Positions 55,784 through 64,000 of a stretch of DNA of 64,000 nt are shown piece by piece; position 1 is the first letter of the stretch, and every line of letters starts with the position of its first letter. The notes beneath the pieces were generated by a model. It was not told the origin of the DNA. It did no database searches and worked only from the letters and a program-made list of their open reading frames with translations. The stretch comes from Hyphomonadaceae bacterium ML37. GTDB taxonomy: Bacteria > Pseudomonadota > Alphaproteobacteria > Caulobacterales > Maricaulaceae. The position numbers and the translations under genes are program-made. The stretch is from the NCBI GenBank assembly GCA_027627685.1, contig CP091241.1:2852396-2916395 (forward strand), given 5' to 3'.

Positions 55784-58021
55784 CTAGAAATTCGCCGCCA
55801 GCCCGAACAGCACCGCACGCGGGGCGCCGGGGCGCAGGCCTGCGGGGCTACGCGACGCGGCATAGACCTCGTCGGTGAGGTTGCGCACCTGGACCCGGGC
55901 GCCCAGGGCGTCGGTCAGATCGTACCACACGGCCAGATCGGCCACGGCGAAGGACTCAAGGCCCGTGCCGGCCGGGTTGGCGCCCTGACCGGCCATTGTG
56001 CGGCGCTCGTCAAGCCAGGTCAGCGCCAGCTCGCCACCCAGGCGGCCGCGCTCAAGTCCAATGGAGGCGAACCACTGGTGCTGGGCCAGATAAGGCAGCT
56101 CGTCGCCCGACTGGACATTGCCCCAAGGCCCGAAACCGGACTGGAACGCCGTCTCGAACTCGGCGTCGGTGAGCGTATAGGCCAGACGCACCGGGATGGC
56201 GACGCCATCGACATTGGCGAACGCCGCCAGATCGGCGCCGGCTGACAGTTCCAGCCCGCGCACGCGCACTTCGCCGCCGTCGAACTGGTCACCGATGGTG
56301 CAGCCCCCGCCCGTGGACGCCGTGCAGGTGCCCAGAAGGTTCTCGTAATCATTATAGAATCCGACGGCCTCGGCATAACCGGCTGCGCCGGTCCAGCGCG
56401 CGCCGGCCTCCCAGTTGACCGCCGTCTCCGCCTCGCTGGAGGAGCCGGGTGCGGCCGGGGAGAAGCCCCGGTGCACGCCGCCGAACAGGGTGACGGCGTC
56501 AGTGACATCGTAGCGAACGCCCACGCCCGGGATGAACACCTCATCGGTGCTGGTGCGCACGGTCGGGGCGCCGCTGCGGGTGGGGTCGGTGGCCGCATAG
56601 TCAAGCCGCTCGCCCTCGATGCGCTCGAAACGCACGCCGGGGGTCAGGGTGAGGCGGTCATTGATCGTGATGTCGTTCTGGACAAACACCGCCAGCGCTT
56701 CAGCGGTGCTGACCCGGTTGGCCTGCTGACCCGGCGTCTGCTGGCCGGTCTGCACCAGAGCGGAATTGTCGATGCGGAAGAAAACCTCCTCCTGGAAGCG
56801 GTCTTCCTGGTCGCGGTGGGCGCGCACGCCGATGCGCCAGCGATGCTGCGCGCCCAGCCAGGCCGCATCCCCGGCGATCTCGCCCTGCAGGCCTTCGGCG
56901 TAATAGCTGCGGCGGTTATTGCGCGAGATGATCGCATTGTCGTTGGAGACAAAGCCGGGCGCGCCCGTGAGGACAGCGTACTCCGCCGCGAAGCCGGACG
57001 GGTTGGACAGCACCGCGCCCAGCGAGCGGCGCCCGCCCCCGGCATTGACGCCTTCGACCTTGAACCAGTTGCGGTCCACCTCGTTGCGGTAGGCCAGCGC
57101 GGTGACGCGCAGTCCGCTGTCGAAATCGGCGTTCCAGGTCAGTGTATAGCGCGACTGGTCCACATTGATCTGGTCATTGGCGCTGGCGGCATAGCGCCGG
57201 TACGGGCTGGCGGCGAAGTCCGCGTCCGTCAGGCCCATATAGGTCTCGTCCGACGTCTCGTCCGAGGTCTGGTAGCGCGCCTCGATACTGTGGGTGACGC
57301 CGGTCCCGTCGATCTCCAGACGCAGGCGGCCGCCATAGTCAGCGAGATCGAAGCCCGTGGTTTGGCTTGAAAAATCAATGGTCTTGAAGCCGTCCGCAGT
57401 GTCGGTGAACACCTCCAGCAGCCCGCCCAGACGCACGCCCGGCGCGGTCTCAGTCATGCCGCCGGTCCAGGCGTGGATGCGCCGCGCGTCTTCCTCGCCG
57501 ACCGTGACCGCCACGCGCCCTGAGAAGTTGTCCGGGATCGGGGTGGAGAACAGGTTGATGGAGCCGCCCTGGGTGCGCGGGCCATAACGCACGCCAGCCG
57601 CGCCCTTGATCACTTCGACGCCAGCCATGCGGCCCATGAAGGGGGTGTAGTAGGCGGCGGGCGCGGCATAGGGGGCCGGCGCAGCCAGAATGCCATCCTC
57701 CATGATCAGCACATTGGCCGAACGGTCGAGGCCCGCCCCGCGCAGGCCGATATTCGGGCGCAGGCCGTATCCGTCCTCTTCCTGGATATTGATGCCGGGG
57801 ATCGCGCGCAGCACCCGGTTGAGATCGCTGTAGTCCTGAATCTGAAGCTCTTGCGTGGTGATCACCGCCGCCGAGCCGGCCACTTCGCGCGCATCGCCCT
57901 TGAGGCCGACAATGACGATGGTGTCCGTGCTGGTGGCGGCGTCCGTGTTGGCCGCGGCGTCCGCCATGGCAGGGGCGGCGAGGAGCGCGATAGCGGCGCT
58001 CGACAGAAGCGTGGTTTTCAT
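55784..58021 (-). CDS. TonB-dependent receptor, FecA-like
   Basis: Outer-membrane receptor of 745 residues. A signal peptide ('LLSSAAIALLAAPAMADAAA') is followed by a TonB-box-like 'DTIVIVG', the plug domain ('VLRAIPGINIQEEDGYGLRPNIGLRGAGLDRSANVLIMEDGILAAPAPYAAPAAYYTPFMGRM...GVRYGPRTQGG') and a 22-strand barrel ending in Phe. The plug wording is close to FecA/HmuR-type ferric-chelate receptors. The ligand is probably an iron chelate; no transport genes adjoin it. Fur-like palindromes upstream support iron control. Confidence 0.93.
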   Translation of the reverse strand: MKTTLLSSAAIALLAAPAMADAAANTDAATSTDTIVIVGLKGDAREVAGSAAVITTQELQIQDYSDLNRVLRAIPGINIQEEDGYGLRPNIGLRGAGLDRSANVLIMEDGILAAPAPYAAPAAYYTPFMGRMAGVEVIKGAAGVRYGPRTQGGSINLFSTPIPDNFSGRVAVTVGEEDARRIHAWTGGMTETAPGVRLGGLLEVFTDTADGFKTIDFSSQTTGFDLADYGGRLRLEIDGTGVTHSIEARYQTSDETSDETYMGLTDADFAASPYRRYAASANDQINVDQSRYTLTWNADFDSGLRVTALAYRNEVDRNWFKVEGVNAGGGRRSLGAVLSNPSGFAAEYAVLTGAPGFVSNDNAIISRNNRRSYYAEGLQGEIAGDAAWLGAQHRWRIGVRAHRDQEDRFQEEVFFRIDNSALVQTGQQTPGQQANRVSTAEALAVFVQNDITINDRLTLTPGVRFERIEGERLDYAATDPTRSGAPTVRTSTDEVFIPGVGVRYDVTDAVTLFGGVHRGFSPAAPGSSSEAETAVNWEAGARWTGAAGYAEAVGFYNDYENLLGTCTASTGGGCTIGDQFDGGEVRVRGLELSAGADLAAFANVDGVAIPVRLAYTLTDAEFETAFQSGFGPWGNVQSGDELPYLAQHQWFASIGLERGRLGGELALTWLDERRTMAGQGANPAGTGLESFAVADLAVWYDLTDALGARVQVRNLTDEVYAASRSPAGLRPGAPRAVLFGLAANF

Positions 58022-58048
58022 GGCGATGAGAGTCCCCGGGTGCGTTCT

Positions 58049-58063
58049 TGAGAGGCATTCTCA
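58049..58063. promoter_or_regulatory. Fur-like palindrome TGAGA-N5-TCTCA
   Basis: A perfect inverted repeat 28 bp upstream of the TonB receptor start, resembling half of a Fur-box core. It overlaps the expected leader or promoter region. Confidence 0.4.
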
Positions 58064-58097
58064 GCTATAGGAAGCGCACCGCCCGGTCCAGAGCGCA

Positions 58098-58112
58098 TGA
58101 GAATGAATTGCA
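58098..58112. promoter_or_regulatory. Fur-box-like site TGAGAATGAATTGCA
   Basis: Located 77 bp upstream of the TonB receptor start. It resembles the Fur consensus (TGAGAATGATTCTCA-type) with deviations in the second half, and read on the other strand gives TGCAATTCATTCTCA, like alphaproteobacterial Fur/Irr-regulated sites. Supports iron-repressed expression of the receptor. Confidence 0.5.
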
Positions 58113-58252
58113 GTTGAATCCTTTTGGCCGCGGCGTGCGTTGACCGCCGGCTGATGTCTGTGCGCCCGGCCCGGCTTTCGATCCGCAGCGCGCATCATGT
58201 TATGACGCTGACCCGGATGCGTACCGGATCGCAGCCCGCACACAGGATGACG

Positions 58253-59614
58253 ATGATCAAACCACGCCCGCCCCGGCGCATCCGCTACAACATGCTGACC
58301 CGCTCGCTGGAGGGCTGGGTGCGTTCGCGCCTGTGGGCGCAGGTGCTGATCGGGCTGGTGCTGGGCGTGGGGACCGGGCTGATGCTGGGACCGGAAGCGG
58401 GACTGGTCAGCCGCAGCCTCGCCGCCACGCTCGGCGAATGGATGGCCCTGCCCGGGCATATTTTCCTGGCCATGATCAAGATGGTGCTGATGCCCCTGGT
58501 GGCCAGCTCCATCATTCTGGGCCTCGCCGCCGGGGCGGCAGACCCCGCGCGCCTGCGCGCCGTGGGCGGCAGGCTGGCGATTTTCGTCGGGGCCACCACC
58601 ACGGCGGCGGCGGCGCTGGGCGCGGTCCTGACCCTCACCTTCAAACCCGGCGCGCTGGTGGCCGCTGATGTTATCCCTGTACCGCGTCTGCGCCCGGACC
58701 CGGCGGAAGCGGCGGCCGCCGCTGATCCGTTCGCGCAGATGGCGATGGAGGCGCCGGGCATGATTGCGGCGCTGGTGCCCGACAACCCGCTCGCCTCCAT
58801 GGTGGAGAGCGAGATGCTGGCGGTGGTGATTTTCTCCATCTTCCTGGGCGCAGCCTATGTCGCCTCGCCCAACAAGACCCGGCTCGATCCGTTGCTGCGG
58901 GTTCTGGAAGGCCTGCTGGAAGTCGCCATGACCGTGGTCAAATGGGCGATGTACATCACGCCTTACGCCGTGTTCGGCCTGACGGCGCAGTTGCTGGCCC
59001 GGCTGGGCGCGGAATCGCTGGTGGCGCTGGGGGCCTATGTGGGAACGGTTCTGGCGGGGCTGGCGGGCTTACTGTTGCTCTACTACGCCTGCGTCGCCCT
59101 ATTTGGACGGATGAGCCCGCTGGCGTTTCAGCGCGCCATCGGCGAGGCGCAGCTGCTCGCCTTCTCCACCTCGTCGTCCGCTGCCGTGATCCCGCTCTCC
59201 ATCCGCACAGCGGTGGAGAAACTACATGCGCCTTCGTCCACGGCGAGCTTTGTGATCCCGCTGGCGGCGACGGTGAACATGGCCGGTACAGCTCTCTATC
59301 AGGCCTGCGCGGTGATTTTCGTGGCCCAGATCGCCGGGGTGAGCCTTGATCCCTTCCAGGTCGCCTTCATGATCGCCACGCTGGTCGCCGCCTCCATCGG
59401 CGCGCCAGGGGCGCCGGGCGTGTCCATCGCCATCCTGTCCGGACTGATCGTCAGCTTCGGCATCCCGCCTCAGGGGCTGGTCTTTGTGCTGGGCGTGGAC
59501 CGCTTCCTCGACATGGCGCGCACCGCGGTCAACGTGACGGGCGATCTGGCCGCCACGCGAATATTGACCCGCAACGGCAAGGAGCTGGACGCGGCTGAGG
59601 CCCGTCAGTCCTGA
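58253..59614 (+). CDS. Dicarboxylate/amino acid:cation symporter (SLC1), variant Na+-site motif
   Basis: A 453-residue SLC1-family transporter. HP1 has 'STSSSAAVIPLSI' and helix eight is 'VDRFLDMARTAVNVTGDLAA', with the substrate and Na+ residues of GltPh conserved. Helix seven, however, reads 'NMAGTALYQ', replacing the Asp of 'NMDGT', which corresponds to GltPh D312 in the Na3 site. Coupling may therefore differ. The paralogue at 10996 has the normal motif. An ATG at 58253 with AGGA 5 nt upstream is preferred; other in-frame starts precede it. Convergent with purK, overlapping by 10 bp. Confidence 0.9.
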   Translation: MIKPRPPRRIRYNMLTRSLEGWVRSRLWAQVLIGLVLGVGTGLMLGPEAGLVSRSLAATLGEWMALPGHIFLAMIKMVLMPLVASSIILGLAAGAADPARLRAVGGRLAIFVGATTTAAAALGAVLTLTFKPGALVAADVIPVPRLRPDPAEAAAAADPFAQMAMEAPGMIAALVPDNPLASMVESEMLAVVIFSIFLGAAYVASPNKTRLDPLLRVLEGLLEVAMTVVKWAMYITPYAVFGLTAQLLARLGAESLVALGAYVGTVLAGLAGLLLLYYACVALFGRMSPLAFQRAIGEAQLLAFSTSSSAAVIPLSIRTAVEKLHAPSSTASFVIPLAATVNMAGTALYQACAVIFVAQIAGVSLDPFQVAFMIATLVAASIGAPGAPGVSIAILSGLIVSFGIPPQGLVFVLGVDRFLDMARTAVNVTGDLAATRILTRNGKELDAAEARQS

Positions 59615-60684
59615 TCGAGCGGACCGGTCACGGTGACATGCCCCATCTTGCGGCCCTCGCGGGCTTCGCGCTTGCCGTACAGGTGCAGGTGAGCGCCCGG
59701 CTCGGCGAGCCAGCGCGGCCAGTCGTCCACGTCGGACCCGATCAGATTGATCATCCGCGCGCCTGAGTGCGCCGCGGCATCGCCCAGCCTCCAGCCCGCG
59801 ACGGCGCGTATATGCTGTTCAAACTGGCAGGTCTGGCAGGCATTCATGGTCCAGTGGCCGGTATTGTGGACGCGCGGCGCGATCTCATTGACCCGCAGCG
59901 ACCCGTCCTCCAGCTCGAACAACTCCACCGCGATGACGCCGACATAATCGAGCGCGCTCAAAATGGTGTGCGCGGTGCGGCCGGCCTCTGCTGCAGCCGC
60001 CGCGCTGACATGAGCGGGCGCAAGGCTCTCGCGCAGAATCCCGCCCGCATGGCGGTTTTCAGACAGCGCAAAGGCGCGCACCTCGCCATCGAGGGCCCGC
60101 GCGGCCACGACCGACAGCTCCCGGCGGAACGGCGCGAAGGCCTCCAGGATGGCCGGCCGGGATTCAAAGCGCACGAACGCGGCGGCAGCCTCATCCGCGC
60201 TGCGCACCACCGCCTGGCCCTTGCCGTCATAGCCGAAGCGCCTTGTCTTCAGGATCGCCGGCGCGCCCAGCTCCGCCAGCGCCGTGCGGGCGTCACCGGC
60301 GCTGTTTACGGCGCGGAAGTCCACCGTGCGCGCGCCATGGGCGTTGAGGAAGGTCTTTTCAGTCAGCCGGTCCTGCGCCGTCTCCAGCGCCCGGGCGCCC
60401 GGACGCAGGGGCGCGTGACGGGCCGCTTCGCGCGCGCTGTCCACCGGCACGTTTTCAAACTCGAAGGTCACGGCTGAGACGGACCGGGCGAAACGGGCGA
60501 CCGCCTCCAGATCCTCATAGGGCGCGCAGACATGCTCCGCCGCCACCCGGGACGCCGGGCAATCGGGCTCGGGATCATAGATCACCACGTCGAGACCCAG
60601 GCGCGCCGCGGCCAGCGCCAGCATGCGTCCGAGCTGGCCGCCGCCGAGAATGCCGATGCGGTCTGCCGGCTTCAGCGCGCTCAC
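59605..60684 (-). CDS. purK: N5-carboxyaminoimidazole ribonucleotide synthase
   Basis: ATP-grasp enzyme of purine biosynthesis that carboxylates AIR to N5-CAIR. 'IGILGGGQLGRMLALAAARLG', 'VTFEFENVPVDSAREAA', 'AILKTRRFGYDGKGQAVV' and 'VNEIAPRVHNTGHWTMNACQTCQFEQHIRAV' are characteristic. Length is 359. The start is GTG at 60684, one base after the purE TGA codon, so translation is coupled with purE. Confidence 0.96.
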   Translation of the reverse strand: MSALKPADRIGILGGGQLGRMLALAAARLGLDVVIYDPEPDCPASRVAAEHVCAPYEDLEAVARFARSVSAVTFEFENVPVDSAREAARHAPLRPGARALETAQDRLTEKTFLNAHGARTVDFRAVNSAGDARTALAELGAPAILKTRRFGYDGKGQAVVRSADEAAAAFVRFESRPAILEAFAPFRRELSVVAARALDGEVRAFALSENRHAGGILRESLAPAHVSAAAAAEAGRTAHTILSALDYVGVIAVELFELEDGSLRVNEIAPRVHNTGHWTMNACQTCQFEQHIRAVAGWRLGDAAAHSGARMINLIGSDVDDWPRWLAEPGAHLHLYGKREAREGRKMGHVTVTGPLDQD

Positions 60685-60685
60685 C

Positions 60686-61183
60686 TCAGTCCTCGACGCT
60701 GTCAGGCACCGAAGCGGTCTGGGCGGCGCGCCAGGCGTCCAGCCGGGCCATCAGGGCGGGATCGGACAAGGCCAAGATGGATGCGGCCAGGAGGCCGGCA
60801 TTCTTCGCGCCCGCCTCGCCGATCGCCAGCGTGCCTACGGGCACACCGCCGGGCATCTGCACGATGGACAGAAGGGAATCGAGCCCGGACAGGGCCTTGG
60901 ACTGCACGGGCACGCCCAGCACCGGGAGGGAGGTCATGGACGCGACCATGCCCGGCAAATGCGCCGCGCCGCCTGCGCCCGCGATGATCACCTTCACGCC
61001 AGCCTCTGCTGCGCCACTGGCGAAGTCCACAAGCCGGTCCGGCGTGCGATGGGCTGAGACCACGCGCGCGTCATAGCTGACCTCAAGCGTGTCCAGCATC
61101 GCGGCGGCCGCCTTCATGGTCGGCCAGTCCGAACGCGAACCCATGACGATGGCGACGGGCGCCGCTGCGGCGCGATTGGTCAT
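60686..61183 (-). CDS. purE: N5-carboxyaminoimidazole ribonucleotide mutase
   Basis: Class I PurE that converts N5-CAIR to CAIR. '[46 protein letters not shown]' and '[72 protein letters not shown]' match throughout, including the active-site His in 'SAHRTP'. The ATG at 61183 gives 165 residues. It is upstream of and coupled to purK. Confidence 0.97.
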   Translation of the reverse strand: MTNRAAAAPVAIVMGSRSDWPTMKAAAAMLDTLEVSYDARVVSAHRTPDRLVDFASGAAEAGVKVIIAGAGGAAHLPGMVASMTSLPVLGVPVQSKALSGLDSLLSIVQMPGGVPVGTLAIGEAGAKNAGLLAASILALSDPALMARLDAWRAAQTASVPDSVED

Positions 61184-61280
61184 GATGAAGCCTGCCGGGT
61201 GACTGGAAAGCGCGGGACAATACAAGCGCGCCCGGTCAGGTCAAGGAAAACAGGCGAGCGCCGCCCTGCAAAGCCAGCGT

Positions 61281-63455
61281 CTACAAGAAGGAATAAGGCT
61301 CGATATCCAGGTTCACCCGGATCGAGGGCGGGGTTTTGAACCGCTCTGCCCAGGCGCGCATATAGGCCGAGATATCCACTTGCCGGTCGGCCTGGACCAG
61401 GAAGCGCTTGCGCCATCGTCCGCGCACAACACCCAGCGGCGGGTCGGCGGGGCCGAACACCTCCACCCCGTCCGCCAGTGGCGCGGCCGCGGCTATGGTG
61501 CGCGCAATGGCCTCCAGCGCCTCTGGGTCAGGGCCTGACACGATCATCGCGGCGAGGCGTCCAAACGGCGGCAGGCGCAGCATTTCGCGCACGGACCGCT
61601 CCGCATCCAGAAACGCCTCCCGGTCCCCGGCGGCGAGCGCCTGCAGCGCCTCGTGTTCGGGGTTCCAGGTCTGCAATAATGCCCGGCCCGGCCGGTCGGC
61701 GCGGCCGGCCCGGCCCGCCGCCTGCACGAGGGTCTGATAGGTACGCTCGCCGGCTCGCAGATCAGCCCCCGCCAGACCCAGATCGGCGTCCACAACGCCC
61801 ACCAGCGTCAGGCGCGGGAAGTTATGGCCCTTGGCGGCGATCTGGGTGCCGACCAGAATATCAATCTCCCCCCTCTCCATGCGGGCGACCATGTCGCGCA
61901 CGGCGTCGGGTCCCTGCGCGGTGTCGGAGGAGAACACTTCCACGCGCTGGTCAGGAAAGCGCCGGATGGCTTCCTCGGCGACACGTTCGACGCCCGGGCC
62001 GACGCTGATCAGGCTGTCCTTCGCGCCGCAGGACGGGCAGGCCTCTGGCCGGGGCATGGAAAAGCCGGTGACGTGGCAGACGAGGCGCCCGGTATAGCGG
62101 TGCTCGACCAGATAGCGGTCGGCCTGCGGGCTTTTCATCTTGTGGCCGCAGGCCTTGCACAGCACCAGCGGGGCGTAGCCACGCCGGTTGAGGTAGAACA
62201 TCACCTGCTCGCCGCGCGCCAGCGTCTCGGCGGCGGCGCGCGCCAGCACGGGCGAAATCCACTCGCCTGTCTCCGGCGGATGCTCGCGCAGATCAATCAG
62301 CTCGATCTCGGGCAGGACCGCCCCGGCGGCGCGGGCGGGCAGGCGCACATGGACGTAGCGGCCGGTCTCGGCATTCACGAGGCTTTCCATGGACGGCGTG
62401 GCGCTGGCCAGCACGCACAGGGCGCCGGCGATCTTGGCGCGGACCACCGCCAGATCGCGGGCGTTATAGGCGAGCATCTCGTCCTGCTTGTAGGTCGGAT
62501 CATGCTCCTCATCGACGATGATGCAGCGCAGTTTGGCGAAGGGCAGGAAGATCGCCGAGCGCGCGCCGGCCACAATGCGCGCGCGTCCCGACGCCGCCTC
62601 GCGCCAGACCCGGCGGCGCGCCTTGTCGGACATCCCCGAATGCCAGACAGCGGGCTCGGCGCCGAAGCGTTCCTCAAAGCGGCGGGTCACCGCTTGAGTG
62701 AGGGCGATCTCGGGCAGAAGGACCAGAACCTGGGCGTCGGGCTCGCGGCGCAGGATTTCGGCGGCGGCCTCGAAATACACCTCCGTCTTGCCCGATCCGG
62801 TCACCCCGTCGAGCAAGGCCGCCTGATACCCGCCCGCCGCCGCCATGCGCCTCAGCGCCGCCGAGGCGCTGGCCTGAAGATCTGTCAGCTCCAGACCGGC
62901 CTGCTCGGGATCAGGCGCGGCGAAGGGCGGATCGGTGGCGATGTCCTCGGCCCGCAGGCCGCCCGCCTCAGCTAGCCCCGACACGACCGAGCTGGACACA
63001 CCCGCCCGGCGGCCCAGCTCGGCGGCGGTGGCCGGGCCTTCAGCCGCGGCGTCCAGCACGGCGCGGCGGGCCGGGGTCAGGCGGGCGAGCGTTGCGTGGG
63101 TGAGGTGGTAAACTGTTTCGATGGGCGAGGGCCGCAACGCGCCCGGACTGCGCAGGACCGCGCGCAGGACCACGCCGGGCGGCTCCACAAGATAGCGCGC
63201 GCTCCAGTCGATAAAGCGCCGGGTGGTTTCGCTTAGCGGCGGCCCGCCGATCACCGCCTCGATGGATTTGAGCTTGCGCGACCCGTCATCGGCGCTGACG
63301 GCCCAGACCACGCCCGCCGCCGAACGTTTGCCCAGCGGCGCCACCACGTGATCGCCCGGGCGCACCTCCACGCCCTCCGGGACCGCATAGTCAAACGGTT
63401 CGGGCAAGGGCATCGGAAAGAGAACCGACGCCTTGACGCTCAACAGGGCGGACAT
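61281..63455 (-). CDS. priA: Primosomal protein N' (PriA helicase) with incomplete zinc-cysteine set
   Basis: Restart helicase of 724 residues that reloads the replisome at stalled forks. Walker A 'GVTGSGKTEVYFEAA', the DEEH box 'IIVDEEHDPTYKQDE' and the C-terminal helicase motifs ('QIAAKGHNFPRLTLVGVVDAD', 'VQAAGRAGRADRPG') are intact. In the zinc region C-x2-C at 'LCKAC' and 'CPSC' remain, but the second pair reads 'SPQA' and the sixth Cys is Thr in 'CHVTG', so three of eight ligands are replaced. The start ATG at 63455 has no clear SD; the frame is open to 63503. Confidence 0.95.
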   Translation of the reverse strand: MSALLSVKASVLFPMPLPEPFDYAVPEGVEVRPGDHVVAPLGKRSAAGVVWAVSADDGSRKLKSIEAVIGGPPLSETTRRFIDWSARYLVEPPGVVLRAVLRSPGALRPSPIETVYHLTHATLARLTPARRAVLDAAAEGPATAAELGRRAGVSSSVVSGLAEAGGLRAEDIATDPPFAAPDPEQAGLELTDLQASASAALRRMAAAGGYQAALLDGVTGSGKTEVYFEAAAEILRREPDAQVLVLLPEIALTQAVTRRFEERFGAEPAVWHSGMSDKARRRVWREAASGRARIVAGARSAIFLPFAKLRCIIVDEEHDPTYKQDEMLAYNARDLAVVRAKIAGALCVLASATPSMESLVNAETGRYVHVRLPARAAGAVLPEIELIDLREHPPETGEWISPVLARAAAETLARGEQVMFYLNRRGYAPLVLCKACGHKMKSPQADRYLVEHRYTGRLVCHVTGFSMPRPEACPSCGAKDSLISVGPGVERVAEEAIRRFPDQRVEVFSSDTAQGPDAVRDMVARMERGEIDILVGTQIAAKGHNFPRLTLVGVVDADLGLAGADLRAGERTYQTLVQAAGRAGRADRPGRALLQTWNPEHEALQALAAGDREAFLDAERSVREMLRLPPFGRLAAMIVSGPDPEALEAIARTIAAAAPLADGVEVFGPADPPLGVVRGRWRKRFLVQADRQVDISAYMRAWAERFKTPPSIRVNLDIEPYSFL

Positions 63456-63564
63456 GGCGGGCGCACGGGCCTCCGCTCGCGGGGGAATCACACGCCCCAC
63501 CATAGCAGAGGCCGGCGCCTTGACGCGCCGGGCCTGTGTTCAGCCCGGATGATCCTTGGAGGTT

Positions 63565-64000
63565 TTAGTCGAACAGGGCGTCGATGGCGTCCTGGTCCAT
63601 GCCCATCAACGCGTCGACATCGTCCTGGCCGGTCTCCGGCCCGCCCAGGGCCGGACCGTTGAGATGCAGCTTCTGGCGGCGGTCGGTCTCGGCACGCTCG
63701 TCCTCGCTGGCCTCGGCGTCCCGCACGCCCATGGTGGCGGCGAAGCGGGCCACGCGCTGTTCGATATGGCGCAGGGACGTCACCACTTTGGAGACGCGCT
63801 GCCCTGCGAGGTCCTGAAACGCACACGCCTCAATGATCCGCGTCATCGCTGCGTCGACCTCGGCCTTGTAGGTGGTGGAATCGCCGCTGCCGAGCGCCAT
63901 GACCGCCTCGGCTTCTGACATGATCGACTCGGTGGCGCGTTCGGTGTCTCCGACCACCGCTTCCAGCTCGGCGCCGGCGACCGGGATGCGCTGCTCGCGA
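63565..64000 (-). CDS. cheZ: CheZ-like protein phosphatase, 5' end outside the window
   Basis: The C-terminal part (about 145 residues) of a CheZ-family protein. The signature 'ACAFQDLAGQRVSKVVTSLRHIEQRV' corresponds to the CheZ catalytic helix, where Q in 'FQDL.GQR' and the Asp activate hydrolysis of phospho-CheY. A C-terminal tail 'DDVDALMGMDQDAIDALFD' is suitable for CheY binding. The frame stays open to the window edge ('REQRIPVAGAELEAVVGDTE'), so the start is missing. It would terminate flagellar or related CheY signalling. Confidence 0.85.
   Translation of the reverse strand, partial: REQRIPVAGAELEAVVGDTERATESIMSEAEAVMALGSGDSTTYKAEVDAAMTRIIEACAFQDLAGQRVSKVVTSLRHIEQRVARFAATMGVRDAEASEDERAETDRRQKLHLNGPALGGPETGQDDVDALMGMDQDAIDALFD

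Overview
The window is a high-GC chromosomal segment of an alphaproteobacterium, most likely from the Maricaulales/Hyphomonadaceae group (inference). Supporting features are the lptC-lptA-lptB-rpoN block with hpf and ptsN nearby, the hemC-hemD-mitofilin-like-hemY cluster, an atpHAGDC F1 operon, an AhpC/AhpD pair divergent from oxyR, a CheZ-like gene of the alphaproteobacterial kind, and heavy GC3 bias that leaves long meaningless antisense frames. Most of the window is core chromosome, with a few small accessory patches.

Layout. 1-11 kb: a STAS-like gene, RNase D, LptC/LptA/LptB, sigma-54, then a block (DUF1501, DUF1800, a Ca2+/cation antiporter and a Rieske-type oxygenase lacking its Rieske cluster segment) that separates rpoN from hpf-ptsN. 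11-21 kb: an SLC1-type symporter, the ahpD/ahpC/oxyR peroxide module, RNA modification genes (rsmD, an RsuA/RluB-type pseudouridine synthase, tadA), two short-chain dehydrogenases, an isoaspartyl peptidase, an ATP-grasp enzyme and adenosine kinase. 22-32 kb: a membrane GGDEF-EAL protein, a gene-free 353-bp stretch with four consecutive C-rich-loop hairpins, a hypothetical protein, exonuclease III, lipoamide dehydrogenase, a PhoD-like lipoprotein, small envelope proteins, a LytTR regulator and acetyltransferases. 32.1-33.0 kb: an apparently complete IS5-family (IS427-like) element with a -1 frameshift site, inserted exactly at the stop codon of a redoxin gene. 33-42 kb: gpsA-tsaD, divergent haem genes hemCD with the Mic60-like and HemY partners, uridine kinase, and tRNA-Thr(CGU). 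42-47 kb: a Na/Pi-type transporter and a valyl-tRNA synthetase with archaeal-type signature motifs.

47.4-50.5 kb is the most unusual region. An AT-rich two-TM membrane protein gene is followed, with an 11-nt overlap and a strong Shine-Dalgarno, by a 34-residue glycine-rich microprotein. The pair sits where hslV would be expected, directly upstream of and divergent from hslU. A ParDE module on the other side of hslU has an intact antitoxin and a one-base frameshift in the toxin. 50.7-55.8 kb: the F1 ATP synthase operon, ending in a strong bidirectional terminator. 55.8-64 kb: a FecA-like TonB-dependent receptor with Fur-like palindromes upstream, a second SLC1 transporter with an altered Na+-site motif, purEK, a PriA missing three of its eight zinc cysteines, and the start-truncated CheZ-like gene.

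All calls come from reading the sequence. No database search was run, so family names rest on motif recognition. Antisense frames opposite strong genes were treated as artefacts.
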